Origin: Haliclona indistincta
Taxonomy: Eukaryota; Porifera; Demospongiae; Haplosclerida; Chalinidae
Direction of reading: 5' to 3'
Length of the DNA stretch: 64,000 nucleotides
NCBI GenBank assembly: GCA_964017065.1
Contig: OZ024784.1
Coordinates: 12,877,152-12,941,151 of the forward strand
The notes below the pieces were generated by a model, which worked only from the letters and a program-made list of their open reading frames with translations, was not told the origin of the DNA and made no database searches. The position numbers and the translations under genes were made by a program. This document shows positions 23,301-32,843 of the stretch, one piece after another; positions within the stretch are counted from its first letter, which is position 1, and each line of letters opens with the position of its first letter.

Positions 23301-26300
23301 CGGAAAAAGTACAAGATTTTACAAAGTACTATCCCTATTAGTCTACTGAAACGTCCATCTGACAAAGACATTACTACTATTGACAAGATAGTAACTGTAG
23401 CTGCTTCTTTGATAAATCTTTCAAATCCTGTATTGTCATAATAATTACATGTACTTTACATGTAATACTTCAATGAATAATTATTTCAATGTGAACTGTC
23501 AATTACTAATACAATTTTTGCAGAACCAGTTTCCTTTAGGCTTTCGTTTTATTCCAGCACATTTGTAGTGAAACCATTGTAAAGCACATGATTCATTATC
23601 ACAGCCGATCATCAATCCTTCTGCAGGCTTCCCACAATAACAGTAAGTTTTTATTGGTTCACATTCTACTCCACGTTTCAAACGATGTGTTAGCAGCTCA
23701 GGAAGCAGATAAGAAGTAAAGAAAGTTTTACTCTTGGTAGCAATTGCGTCCATCATTTCACTGTCACGTGATATAGTTTGCACAAACATTCCTTCAGTAG
23801 TCCAACAAATAAAGTCACATTGCTTCTGCTTGCTAACAAGAAGCTGGCCTTGTACTTGAATGTAATATTGGTGCTTTTTAGATAAGGATACTTGTTTCCT
23901 TTCATCTAATTTGAGACAGAACTTTGGATCAGACAATGCACTATCTGAGTCTGGAGACACGAGTCTATACTTGTACGGGCACTTAATTTCGACAATTCGC
24001 TGACCACAGCAGTCACATTTTGAGATTCCATCTGGTGTGGCACCCAAGTAAGGAAGAGAAGGGTCGATCATAAGACCGGAGAGTGATGTCTCAAAATTAC
24101 GATGGTTCTTTTTCATGAGACTAGAGTATTGCCGTCTAGCAGCAGGCTCGTGTTCTCGCCCCCACTTCAACGCTGCCACGTTTGGATTTACTTTGGAATA
24201 CTGCATAACAGATTTAACAATACTTGTAGGGTACTTGCGTCCACTGTACCTCATTACGTCGTGCATATGTGATGCAGTAATCCGTCCAATTCTATGCTCA
24301 AACCAATTGCTTGAATCTGACTGTTGTGTAGTCATAAGAGATAAATTGCTTGCCTGAGCATGAGATATTGACTGTGCCAACTCCTGAAAAGCCTGAGAAC
24401 ATAGATCAACAAGATCATCGTCATCTTTAATGTCTGGATTGTATAAACTTGTGAGAAGTTGTGGTAGATCAGGAGGTATTGCAGCAGATTGTCGAGGAGC
24501 AGGCTGATCAGCAGATGGATTGGTTTGATCAGTAGACGAAGCAGGTTGGCTGGTCAATATAGCAGGAGATTGATCAGTTGACGAAGCAGCCGTAAGTTGG
24601 CGACCAGTAGACAAAGAAGTAAGTCGACGTTGAGAATTAGTCGAAGCAATAGGTCGATGTCGAACAGGCAAGGATCGTTGATATCCTGGAACAACAGTGA
24701 AAATAGATGCAGAAGGACAAACTTCATGTAGTTTGTTCAACAAAGTATCTCTACTCAGAGAGGGTGCATAGTCAGGAGTAGGACCAGAGGTAGCCACAAC
24801 TGTGCCCTCCGTCCGAAACCTTTTACATGGTCGCTGAAAATTAATCTCGCTGATGGTAACTGGTTGAACCTAAACAGGAATTTAATAAATTTTAACAAAA
24901 GCCCCATGTGTACTGTATACCTGTTTTGTAAATGTCTGGTTCCAAACGCACGGCAATGAGGTGCAGGTTTTTGTTGCAATCCCTAATCTTATACATGCCT
25001 CAACCTTAAATAGAATTGCTGCCACATGCGAACACACTTCACCACACCTGTAGAAAAATGATAGTAACTAGAGACGGCGAAGACACATTCTTACCCAGCC
25101 ATACAGGTACAATGTCCTGTGATAATACCCCCAGACCTTTTCTTGACAGCAGTCCATGCCTCATGGGGAGCAGCACTCATGCGCTGTGATGGTTTAACTT
25201 TAGCTTTGAGGAGGCAAACAGATGGGTTTGACTGAACTGAACGATAAAAAACCGTCTGAACCCAGCCACTGCAATGATTACAAAAAAAACAGGACAAATT
25301 TAGTGACACTGAGCAAGCTAGGGAACGATATACTCACCAAATATAATAGTTGTATGCCTCTAGGCTTTTGAAAGCTTTTAGTTTCTCCAATGTGTACTGC
25401 CCAGAAGTATCTATCAAGTAGGAATGTAATGTAGGAAAATCCGTTGGTGGCCAGAGAGAAATATCGTCCTTCCAGCCATCCACAATTTCGTAAGGATCGA
25501 CAAACTTGGTCTTGGTAAACCCCTCGACTTTCTCTTTATACCTCTTCTTCTCAGCTGCTGGCAGCGAGGAATAATAGGCATCGTTCTTCTTTTCCGCCAT
25601 TATACACTACACAGACTAGGCCTCCAAAATGGCGTCCAATAACCACACCCACAATATTAATGCTTTAGGAATTACGGTAAGGAATTATCAGGTAAGCCAT
25701 CTATATAAAATCGTGTATAAAATGATCGAAAATTGTGGTCTTAATATCGAGGTGGTCTTATTACACAATTGGTCCTTAAGACAGGTTCCACTATACTACT
25801 ATAAATATCACTAAAATAACTCACTGTCACAGGCGTCACAACATTGCTAACAGTAGACAACACAACCCTCTGCACGGATACACTGTCCACTAATCTCTCC
25901 TTATCAATACCATCAACAGGATCGTCATGACTATGAAACTCTTCTATGATGCTAAAAGCAGAGAAAAGCAAGATTAGTTTTACAATAATTATAGTACAAG
26001 ACAGACGAGTTATAACAACGCAAATACAGGGTTGGGATAGGAAAGGAACAAAAGTATGCAGGCAATAAACAAGTGAGCAAAGAGAGCTCAGTAGCTATCA
26101 TTCTGCTACCTTGAAATGCGTAATGAAGCACTAAAAGGCTTGGGACCGAATATTATACATTAATTTTGAACCATCTCTATTTTCTAACAGGAAGAATTGA
26201 AGTTGCTAGTTTGTGGCAGCAATCTCACAAAATGAAGGAACAGCTAGTCCAGAGGTCTGACAGAGTAATAGCTTTGACACAAATTTTACCTCAGTAATAA

Positions 26301-28696
26301 TACTAGCGGGTACTAATTAGCGAATTTATCAATGACATCATCATAATCACTAAAAATAGTACATTCATTGAATGGTTTAGCAATTTTTAGTAAATGCTAA
26401 AATTAATACACACCAATGGATCATTCTCCTTTACAGCATAGATCATAATCTAGAGCTGTTTTACTCATGTTTTGTGCACTACCCTCCGTCACTAGCTTGC
26501 TCATGATCTGTTTCAAAGTCAAATTGTTCTTCTCACTAAGGGCAGCTTTTTAAATGTGCCATACGTTTTACAAAGAATACGTTCGTATGCTGCTCATAAA
26601 CACAGTGCATTTTACATTGTGAGGATTTAGTATCGTATAGTTCTTGGACAGCCAGCCAGTAGCAACCATCAAAGTAATAAAAAACTGAAAAGTGTAGGGA
26701 TGACACTTGCAAAAGTAAAGGAACAAGGCTTGAAAAAGGAAAGGAAAAAGATGGGATGACGCTTGCAAAGTAAAGGAATAATGCTTGCATAATAAAAGTC
26801 CCAAATATTCTACATCAGCGGCTTGCTGCAACAACCTGCAACTAATGCGGAACCCTCTCCCCCATACCTTTTAGAATTGTCAATTGCTTCATCAGGCTGC
26901 GTCCTCCTCTTCGATTCAAGCCGCTGATGTAGAGATACTTGGGACTTTTAATTTACCAAGCATTATTCCTTTACTTTTGCAAGCATCTTCCCATCTTGTT
27001 CCTTTCTTTTTGCAAGCGTCATCCCTACACTTTTAGTTTTTTTTAATATTTGAACTTATTGGCTGTATTCTATGCTAGTTGTTATTTCATTTTACAACTC
27101 TGTAAGCAGCAGTTACTAGTGCCCCTTAATTTTTCGCTGTCAAGTAAGCAGTCCCTGCAACTTTCATAGACTTTCTACAAGCGCTTACACTTCAGATTTA
27201 CTTAGAGATAGTTAAAATGCAGTAGAAATGTAAAGATATGTCATTTTCACACATGAGTAGCCACTATCTGCCTTCAGTGTAAATTCTCACCTTTTCATTG
27301 CCGAGCGCCTTAGCGCGAGGCATGTAATCGCGGAGTACTGTGTCGAAATTGTATGTTTGTATATATATATATGTATATATATATGTCACGCTTAGGAATG
27401 CAATCAGTCCATATGGCGAGGCCCGTACTGTAGTATTGTATGCGAGGGCAGCAATTGCAAGGCCCCGGGATTGCACGTTCTTTCATAACTACCCGACGTT
27501 CTTTCATAACTCAACTACAAAATGGACGACTCCTTCCCATCTCGCTTTCCATGCACCGCCCTCATCAGCGATACTGTGACTGATGCTGCAGCAAGAACCA
27601 GGGCTTTGGCGCGGGAGAGAACTTGAAGTGCAGACAGCGTGAACTTGAAGAGAGACACCACTGCTACTCGGTATAAACATAATCCCGCGCCGTATTTACT
27701 CTCCATTACAAATAATAGAGCAAACAGACTTTCACATCTTCGTGAAAGGGCTAACAAAAGACTGTCTACAGAAACTGAAGAACATAGGTTATAGTTCTTG
27801 ACTCAATGCTAAGACATGTCTTGCTTATGACTCCTCATTTTTCCCGGACACTGTTAAACTATGGAACAAATTACCTGCTGAGATTGTCTCCGCTTCATCC
27901 CTCTCTGTTTTCAAGAGTGGCTATCTATCTAATTTAATCTAGTAACTTATGTTGTTTGTCTTTTCTTTTGGTTGATACCCTTGTAGCTTTTTTGCTACTG
28001 GTACAGCCATGTCATAGAAAAAAGTGGTATTATAGAGAGAGCAGAATTAATTTCAATACTAGCAGCAACTTCTGACTCCAAAGGATTCAAGGAAAAGTCG
28101 TGATGGTTTTGGTTATAAGATAGATAATAATGAATTTTATTTCTGTGCGAGGCAAATACATGCTGTAAGTATACCTAGTAATAATTAAGGTTACAACCAA
28201 GGACTTCGTGCTCGCAAATGGCTCCAACAAAAATTCGAGTGTGCCATTACTGCCTAGCTACTACTTGTTAATAGACAAGTCTGCTTGAATTGTGTACTGA
28301 ACGCGAATTTTGAATAGGCCTGAGACAGCAATAGGCCTGCCCTGTACCGGGTGAGGTGCAGCATAACACCACAAACTGAAACTACAAAGTTAGGGGGGTA
28401 AATGGCTATTGTCATGTCTAGTTTATACAAACTCCTCCCACCCATGCCTTACAACAGCATTCAGCATGATGCAGTAGTTTATACAGATTACAAGGTACAC
28501 ATGCTCACGCAATTAATACCACAGTCTACGCATGGAAAGTTCAAACTCACGTGTTTGTAAGGACGGTGTTGTCAGCACCAACATCGTGCAGCATCTTATT
28601 TAAAGTCCCCTGGGACAAATCGATTGAAGAATCGCTTCCTTGTGAGTCTGGTAACTGAAGGCCACCGAGGCCAGAACCACTTGGAAGATAAGCCAT
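20354..28696 (-). CDS. Unidentified small gene hosting a transposon in its intron
   Basis: Exon 1, 28551-28696, starts [20 protein letters not shown]. Exon 2, 25825-25951, reads [20 protein letters not shown] and [19 protein letters not shown]. Exon 3, 20366-20404 or read through to a TAA at 20354, reads [13 protein letters not shown]. Phases agree across all three exons (2, then 0), which is the main support. The product would be about 107 residues, polar and acidic with no membrane segment; I do not recognise the family. The intron between exons 2 and 3 contains the complete THAP/SWIM transposon at 21378-25800. The intron between exons 1 and 2 contains a fold-back element and a LINE tail. 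Exon 3 is the least certain part. Confidence 0.5.
20725..20778. repeat. GC-cored palindrome
   Basis: Inverted arms GTTTAAGCATTTAAAGCCC and GGGCTTTAAATCGCTTAAAC flank a 15-base GC-rich loop. It would form a strong hairpin on either strand. Confidence 0.75.
21533..23441 (+). CDS. THAP-domain DDE transposase
   Basis: Exons 21533-21707 and 21760-23441 give 618 residues. Residues 1-90 form a C2CH THAP zinc finger: [35 protein letters not shown] and the closing YAPSVF box; joining the exons restores the box. Next come a basic segment and a very acidic, internally duplicated Glu-rich stretch (about 150-200), then a coiled coil. The C-terminal half is a DDE_Tnp_4 nuclease. Likely catalytic residues are the Asp in [13 protein letters not shown], the Asp in [12 protein letters not shown] and the Glu in [18 protein letters not shown]. 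The ORF is intact and all three acidic residues are present, so the element may be recent. The antisense 101-codon ORF over the acidic repeat is a shadow. Confidence 0.92.
23499..25600 (-). CDS. Transposon partner protein: SWIM zinc finger, YqaJ-type exonuclease, PHD finger
   Basis: Exons 25338-25600, 25095-25268, 24921-25047 and 23499-24869 (644 residues; phases consistent, total length divisible by 3). About residues 140-165 form a SWIM finger (HCTCMAG ... CSHVAAILF, a CxC...CxH pattern) created by joining exons 2 and 3. About residues 340-540 form a YqaJ-like PD-(D/E)XK nuclease: [20 protein letters not shown], a [15 protein letters not shown] loop with the catalytic Asp, and [12 protein letters not shown] with the E-x-K pair. 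The last 50 residues are a PHD finger (CYCGKP...[16 protein letters not shown]...WFCKNC). It converges on the transposase with a 57-bp gap. The likely role is processing element ends or chromatin targeting, which is inference. Confidence 0.88.
26678..27046. mobile_element. Fold-back (inverted-repeat) element
   Basis: The left arm reads AAAAGTGTAGGGATGAC, GGAATAATGCTTG and AAAAGTCCCAA, ending CTACATCAGCGGCTTG near 26825. The right arm repeats these words in reverse complement from about 26918 to 27046. Arms are roughly 130-150 bp with scattered mismatches, and the loop is about 95 bp. The arms contain internal near-repeats of a (A)AAGTAAAGGAA(C/T)AA word. There is no coding capacity. Confidence 0.82.
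27358..27385. repeat. (AT)n microsatellite
   Basis: Alternating TA with two GT interruptions. Confidence 0.9.
27810..27942 (+). pseudogene. LINE reverse-transcriptase C-terminal remnant
   Basis: The stretch encodes [20 protein letters not shown] then [14 protein letters not shown] and a stop. The pattern SFFPRTIxLWNxLPxxIVxxxSLxxFKxxL is the usual C-terminal tail of CR1/L2-type non-LTR retrotransposon ORF2 proteins. The upstream reverse transcriptase is not present in frame, so this is a 5'-truncated copy, as expected for LINEs. Confidence 0.75.
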
Positions 28697-28880
28697 TCTA
28701 CTGACGGTGATCTATAGCGACTTCGCGTGCATGTGGACGTTGGATGAAACGACCATGCGTAATTAGTCAATGAGACTGAGCGAGTCAATAAACTGAATTT
28801 TTTGACAATGAAGACACAAAAAATTATTATTAGGACGGGCACAAAATAAAATTTGATAAAGTCAGACCATTTTTTGATCA

Positions 28881-29619
28881 CTAGTAATTGCGACCACAAC
28901 AGGAACGGAAGCATCTCCGAATAATACCTGTGAAAGCTACAAACAGAAAACATGAATAAATAAAGACGGTGACAGCATGTGTGCATGTACATTTTAATCT
29001 TGGAGTATAACGAGAGGTAGAGCTTTGTTTTCTGGGAATAATTGACATTGACAGGATTGAAGCAAAATAGACAAAGCTGAACAGCATCTGCAGAATGTAT
29101 AAACATAACGAGAGATAATAAATAACTCCCCTTACCTGAAGAGCTACTGTGAGATAAGCATACCATTCAACTGGTTCAACAGTAGACGTACCTGAGAAGA
29201 AAAGTTATTAATGTTTGTTAGTGGCAGTTATGCATGCAAGATGACACGTGGAGCATACCACACAATGTAGCAGTTGAAACAGAGAAATAAAGCATCCGTA
29301 GAAAGATCAAGAAAGGATGGATTTCTTCTTGAGTTTGAGTTTCTACATTTTTCCAAGCATCAATCTATGGTAAATAAGTACTCTAGACATAAGATTGTGT
29401 TTGGAAAGCTCACTTGAAATCTGTATAAGAGAGTATAGAGTCCTGCAAAAAGCAGTACTGTGGAGAGGTAGCATTGAGCAAGAAATAGACCTGATGCTGT
29501 ATGATGGAGTACCTGTTTTGCTAGTTTGACTAGTCAAAAAGACAAGAAAATACAGTAAATGAACAAAACACCAATAATGAAGCACCAAAGGTGCAGATGC
29601 CTCGGTGTGGAGCCACCAT
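28881..29619 (-). CDS. Two-transmembrane channel-like protein
   Basis: Exons 29572-29619, 29414-29512, 29259-29364, 29136-29191 and 28881-29087 (171 residues, phases consistent). Topology: TM1 around LSTVLLFAGLYTLL, an extracellular stretch (WKNVETQTQEEIHPF), then FLRMLYFSVSTATLCGTSTV, then TM2 around LTVALQMLFSFVYFASIL. This is the order of a 2TM potassium-channel pore module (outer helix, pore loop ending in TxxG, inner helix). The filter reads TATLCG where K+ channels have TxGYG or TxGFG, so selectivity cannot be assumed. A third hydrophobic stretch (VFIYSCFLFVAF) lies near the C terminus, followed by a Cys/Arg-rich tail. The start at MVAPHRG is a guess; an upstream exon is possible. Confidence 0.5.
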
Positions 29620-30074
29620 TTCACATGCACAGTAAACTGCAGCTATTACAGCGGCTTTATTATAACAGCCACACAAGCATAAAGCTTGATGCGTGCCTTA
29701 TTTGGAAGGTTTATTACATCGCATGATTCAGCTTTAACACGGTTTACGCTCTACAGTTAAACGAAAAGCGGGCAGATAAAACATTGGGAATTATGAAATC
29801 GACGCGGACGTTCCGCGAGTTCAGCAGGCGTATAAAATGGGCAGGGCCAGGCTGGATGTAAAATGACCGCTAATACAGAAATGGCGGCGATTTTCAAACT
29901 TACAAACTTTTGAACCGCTTTGGCGCCACCGCCATCCACTAATACTACGCACATGCGTAAAACAATGTTAACTTGGTATACATTAGGCTGTAGTAACGCG
30001 GAAGAACGAAACAAGCGTGTAGGCGTTGCTGCTTGTGCTGTATGGCTAACAACAGTCTTGATTCTTCAGCAATA

Positions 30075-30287
30075 TCACACAGTGTCTTCGAAAAGCGAGT
30101 AGTTGTCGAGAGATTGACTATCAGGCGGTATTAGCAGCTGACGGACATTCTTCAGTCTATGCTGAAAGACCTCTCTTTCTTCTTGGCTCGTGAAATGGAT
30201 ATCGAAGACGTTACGTGCTTTCTCGATAAGTTCGCCATGGTGCTCGTTATTTACAACATGCACGTGTTCACACTTACAGTGTTCCAC
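30075..30287 (-). pseudogene. ORF or exon interrupted by the palindromic element
   Basis: The frame reads NNEHHGELIEKARNVFDIHF ... EEREVFQHRLKNVRQLLIPP and looks protein-like, but no family was recognised. Its first four codons (MEHC) come from the end of the inverted-repeat element at 30277, so the original upstream sequence now lies beyond 31493. It could be the last exon of a gene whose 5' part was separated by the insertion. Confidence 0.35.
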
Positions 30288-31491
30288 ACGAAGACGCTTG
30301 AAAACTCATTTTTAGATATTTAGCTCATTTTCTCAAATCTCATTGATCTCATGCACATATGCACATACCATGATGAAGTTCTATCCTTTGGGAGTTGAAT
30401 GCACCATATGGCTTCTTGTCACATGACTGTCACGTGATACAAGATGGCAGTAAAGACACCCACTCAGCAGACAACGTTAGGATCAGGATCTCCAGATTGG
30501 CTGGTAGTTAAGAGCTGCTAAAGCTGCAGCCAAGCACTCACCCCGGATGCACATCTCTGAGTGGTACGAGAAGTCGCGGGCAGCTATACTTTGGGAACAG
30601 GGAGCGTATAACAGCGTTTTCAATATGCCCCAACGTTAGGATCAGGATCTCCAGAGTCTGTGCTAGTTAAGAACCTAGACTTGCTTATTACAAAGGCTAA
30701 ACATAGTGCATTTACGACGAACTCACTTGGCGCGTCTCCGTCTTAGCATCGCGACAAATGAAGCTCGGTCTCCACAAAATAGCTGCTTTTTGACGGCCAT
30801 CTTGCTGTTTAGTGACGTTTTTATGGGCTCCGCCTCTAAAAGAATGACGACACTTTTGATAAACAGTAACCAACAACTGTACGAGTCAGTGGCGTCACAA
30901 GGTTACTGTTATTAGTCGTGTCGTCATTTTTTAAGGCGGAGTCCATTAAAACGTCACAAAACAGCAAGATGGCCGTCAAAAAGCAGCTATTTTGTGAGAC
31001 CGAGCTTCGTTTGTCACGATGCTAAGACGGAGACGCGCCAAGTGAGTTCGTCGTAAATGCACTATGTTTAGCCTTTGTAATAAGCAAGTCTAGGTTCTTA
31101 ACTAGCACAGACTCTGGAGATCCTGATCCTAACGTTGGGGCATATTGAAAACGCTGTTATACGCTCCCTGTTCCCAAAGTATAGCTGTCCGCGACTTCTC
31201 GTGCCACTCAGAGATGTGCATCCGGGGTGAGTGCTTGGCTGCAGCTTTAGCAGCTCTTAACTACCAGCCAATCTGGAGATCCTGATCCTAACGTTGTCTG
31301 CTGAGTGGGTGTCTTTACTGCCATCTTGTATCACGTGACAGTCATGTGACAAGAAGCCATATGGTGCATTCAACTCCCAAAGGATAGAACTTCATCATGG
31401 TATGTGCATATGTGCATGAGATCAATGAGATTTGAGAAAATGAGCTAAATATCTAAAAATGAGTTTTCAAGCGTCTTCGTGTGGAACACTG
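30277..31491. mobile_element. 1.2-kb near-perfect palindrome, Tc1/mariner-like fold-back
   Basis: Both arms are about 590 bp and match almost completely; the centre is near 30880. The ends read CAGTGTTCCACACGAAGACG and its complement, and a TA dinucleotide flanks each side (30275-30276, 31492-31493). TA duplication with CAGTG ends is typical of Tc1/mariner elements. It encodes no transposase. Inside each arm the phrase CGTTAGGATCAGGATCTCCA occurs twice. Confidence 0.9.
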
Positions 31492-31493
31492 TA

Positions 31494-32594
31494 GCAAAAA
31501 ATAATTGTTATGCTATTTTATCAGCTCGCCTACGCATACATGCATACATGAATGCCATACGAGCCCCGCCCACACTAGTTTGTAGACCTATACATGTAGC
31601 TATACGGCGGTTATAATTATCAGGCAAGAACAGAATGGTGATCCTATAGCATGCCGTTCTTCGAAGACTCCAGACAGATATGTGTTCTCCGTGATTCATA
31701 CGGCGCGGAGATACTCAAGCTAGTGCTTGGTCACATGCACTAACCACTGCTTGGTCACGTGCGTATTGCGCAATCACAATAATGGCGTCTAACACTTAGC
31801 TGACAATGGATCACGATCGAGAAATCGCGGAATTTATATCGCCGTTTCGCTAAAAACTAAGTTCAAAAGGCACATGCCAGGAGAATTTCACGACTGTTCG
31901 TGGGTGTTTTGGTCTCGGCATTGCTCACGTAAAGGCGCTAGGCGAGTGGAAGAAAGAAAGAAAGAAGAAGAAGAAAACGAAGATGACGAAAGTCGATTTT
32001 CACTGTTTCCAGGTTCGTCACTTTAGTAACAATTTCGAGCAATCTCCTTGCTACTGTAAGATGGGGCAACGCCAGAGAGCAGATCTAAGCGTCTTTGGAC
32101 GAATAAAATTCTTCACCAGGCGAAATATCAGCGTTTGAACGCTAATACATTGTATGTAGCCGCCATCTTGTTTTCTCGTTCAACCCTACATAGGGAGGCA
32201 CTACCGTGCCTCCCTAATAAAAATTATTATCAAGGCCCCAAGATAAACTATGGCACTCTTAGACTACTTACTTAACGATGGCTCTCTCGTTCTTTTCAAC
32301 ATTGTCAGTACATGGGTACACGTGATTTCACGATAGGAGGCTGGGCGACACACCCAAAATACTGTATATGCTCTTAGAAGGCCATGGAGGTATTAGAAAG
32401 CCATTGATTAGCCGGTCGATCAAGACTCCCAGGACGCTGTAAACTCGTAGCAGGACTATAAATTCAGTAAATAGGCAGCAAAGTGCGTTTTTGTGGCGAA
32501 TTTCAAACGGTGAGACGTAAACAAGCGTGTTTTTTGACGACACATATATATATATATACACAGTCACATACATACACAGACGGACACAAACGCA
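31494..32594. other. Intergenic region without a recognised gene
   Basis: It contains an AAGAAAGAAAG purine run near 31950, a small hairpin (AGGGAGGCAC...GTGCCTCCCT, 32190-32215) and a (TA)n run near 32545. The minus-strand 63-codon ORF at 31508 has no supporting features. Confidence 0.4.
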
Positions 32595-32843
32595 TACCCG
32601 GGTGGAACAAACCGCGAGATTTCACAATAATGTTGCGTGATCACGGTTACATGACGCGAGATATTAACGATGAAACCCGCCGATTATCAGCGGTATATCG
32701 TTAGAATCTCGTTGTTACTCGGCGATAGAAACCGCGGGACCACGACGGCAGGAGAATTAGCACTGCCACTGCGATAACTAACTTACTTGGATGCGCTGTA
32801 CGAACACTGCCTGCTATCCGAGATCTACCTACACATCAATTAT

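Larger units (their letters stand above)
21378..25800. mobile_element. Autonomous DNA transposon with THAP-DDE transposase and SWIM/YqaJ/PHD gene
   Basis: Two convergent genes lie between inverted ends. A perfect 23-bp inverted repeat (TATAGATGGCTTACCTGATA plus ATT) is at 21399-21421 and 25683-25705. Outside it, the word GTGGTCTTAATA occurs at both ends (21379-21390; 25736-25747) and related GGTCTTATTA/GGTCCTTAAGAC words lie to 25792, like subterminal transposase sites. Exact outer ends and target duplication could not be fixed. A THAP domain with a Harbinger-type DDE transposase and a partner exonuclease resembles the IS4EU/Harbinger-related group, which is an inference from domain content. 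Confidence 0.85.

Noticed and set aside
28600..29166. 188-codon minus-strand ORF
   Set aside because: It reads through introns and the wrong frame of two spliced genes (the channel-like gene and exon 1 of the gene starting at 28696). The spliced models explain the region better.
29757..30102. Overlapping ORFs on both strands
   Set aside because: No splice-consistent extension, family motif or other support was found.
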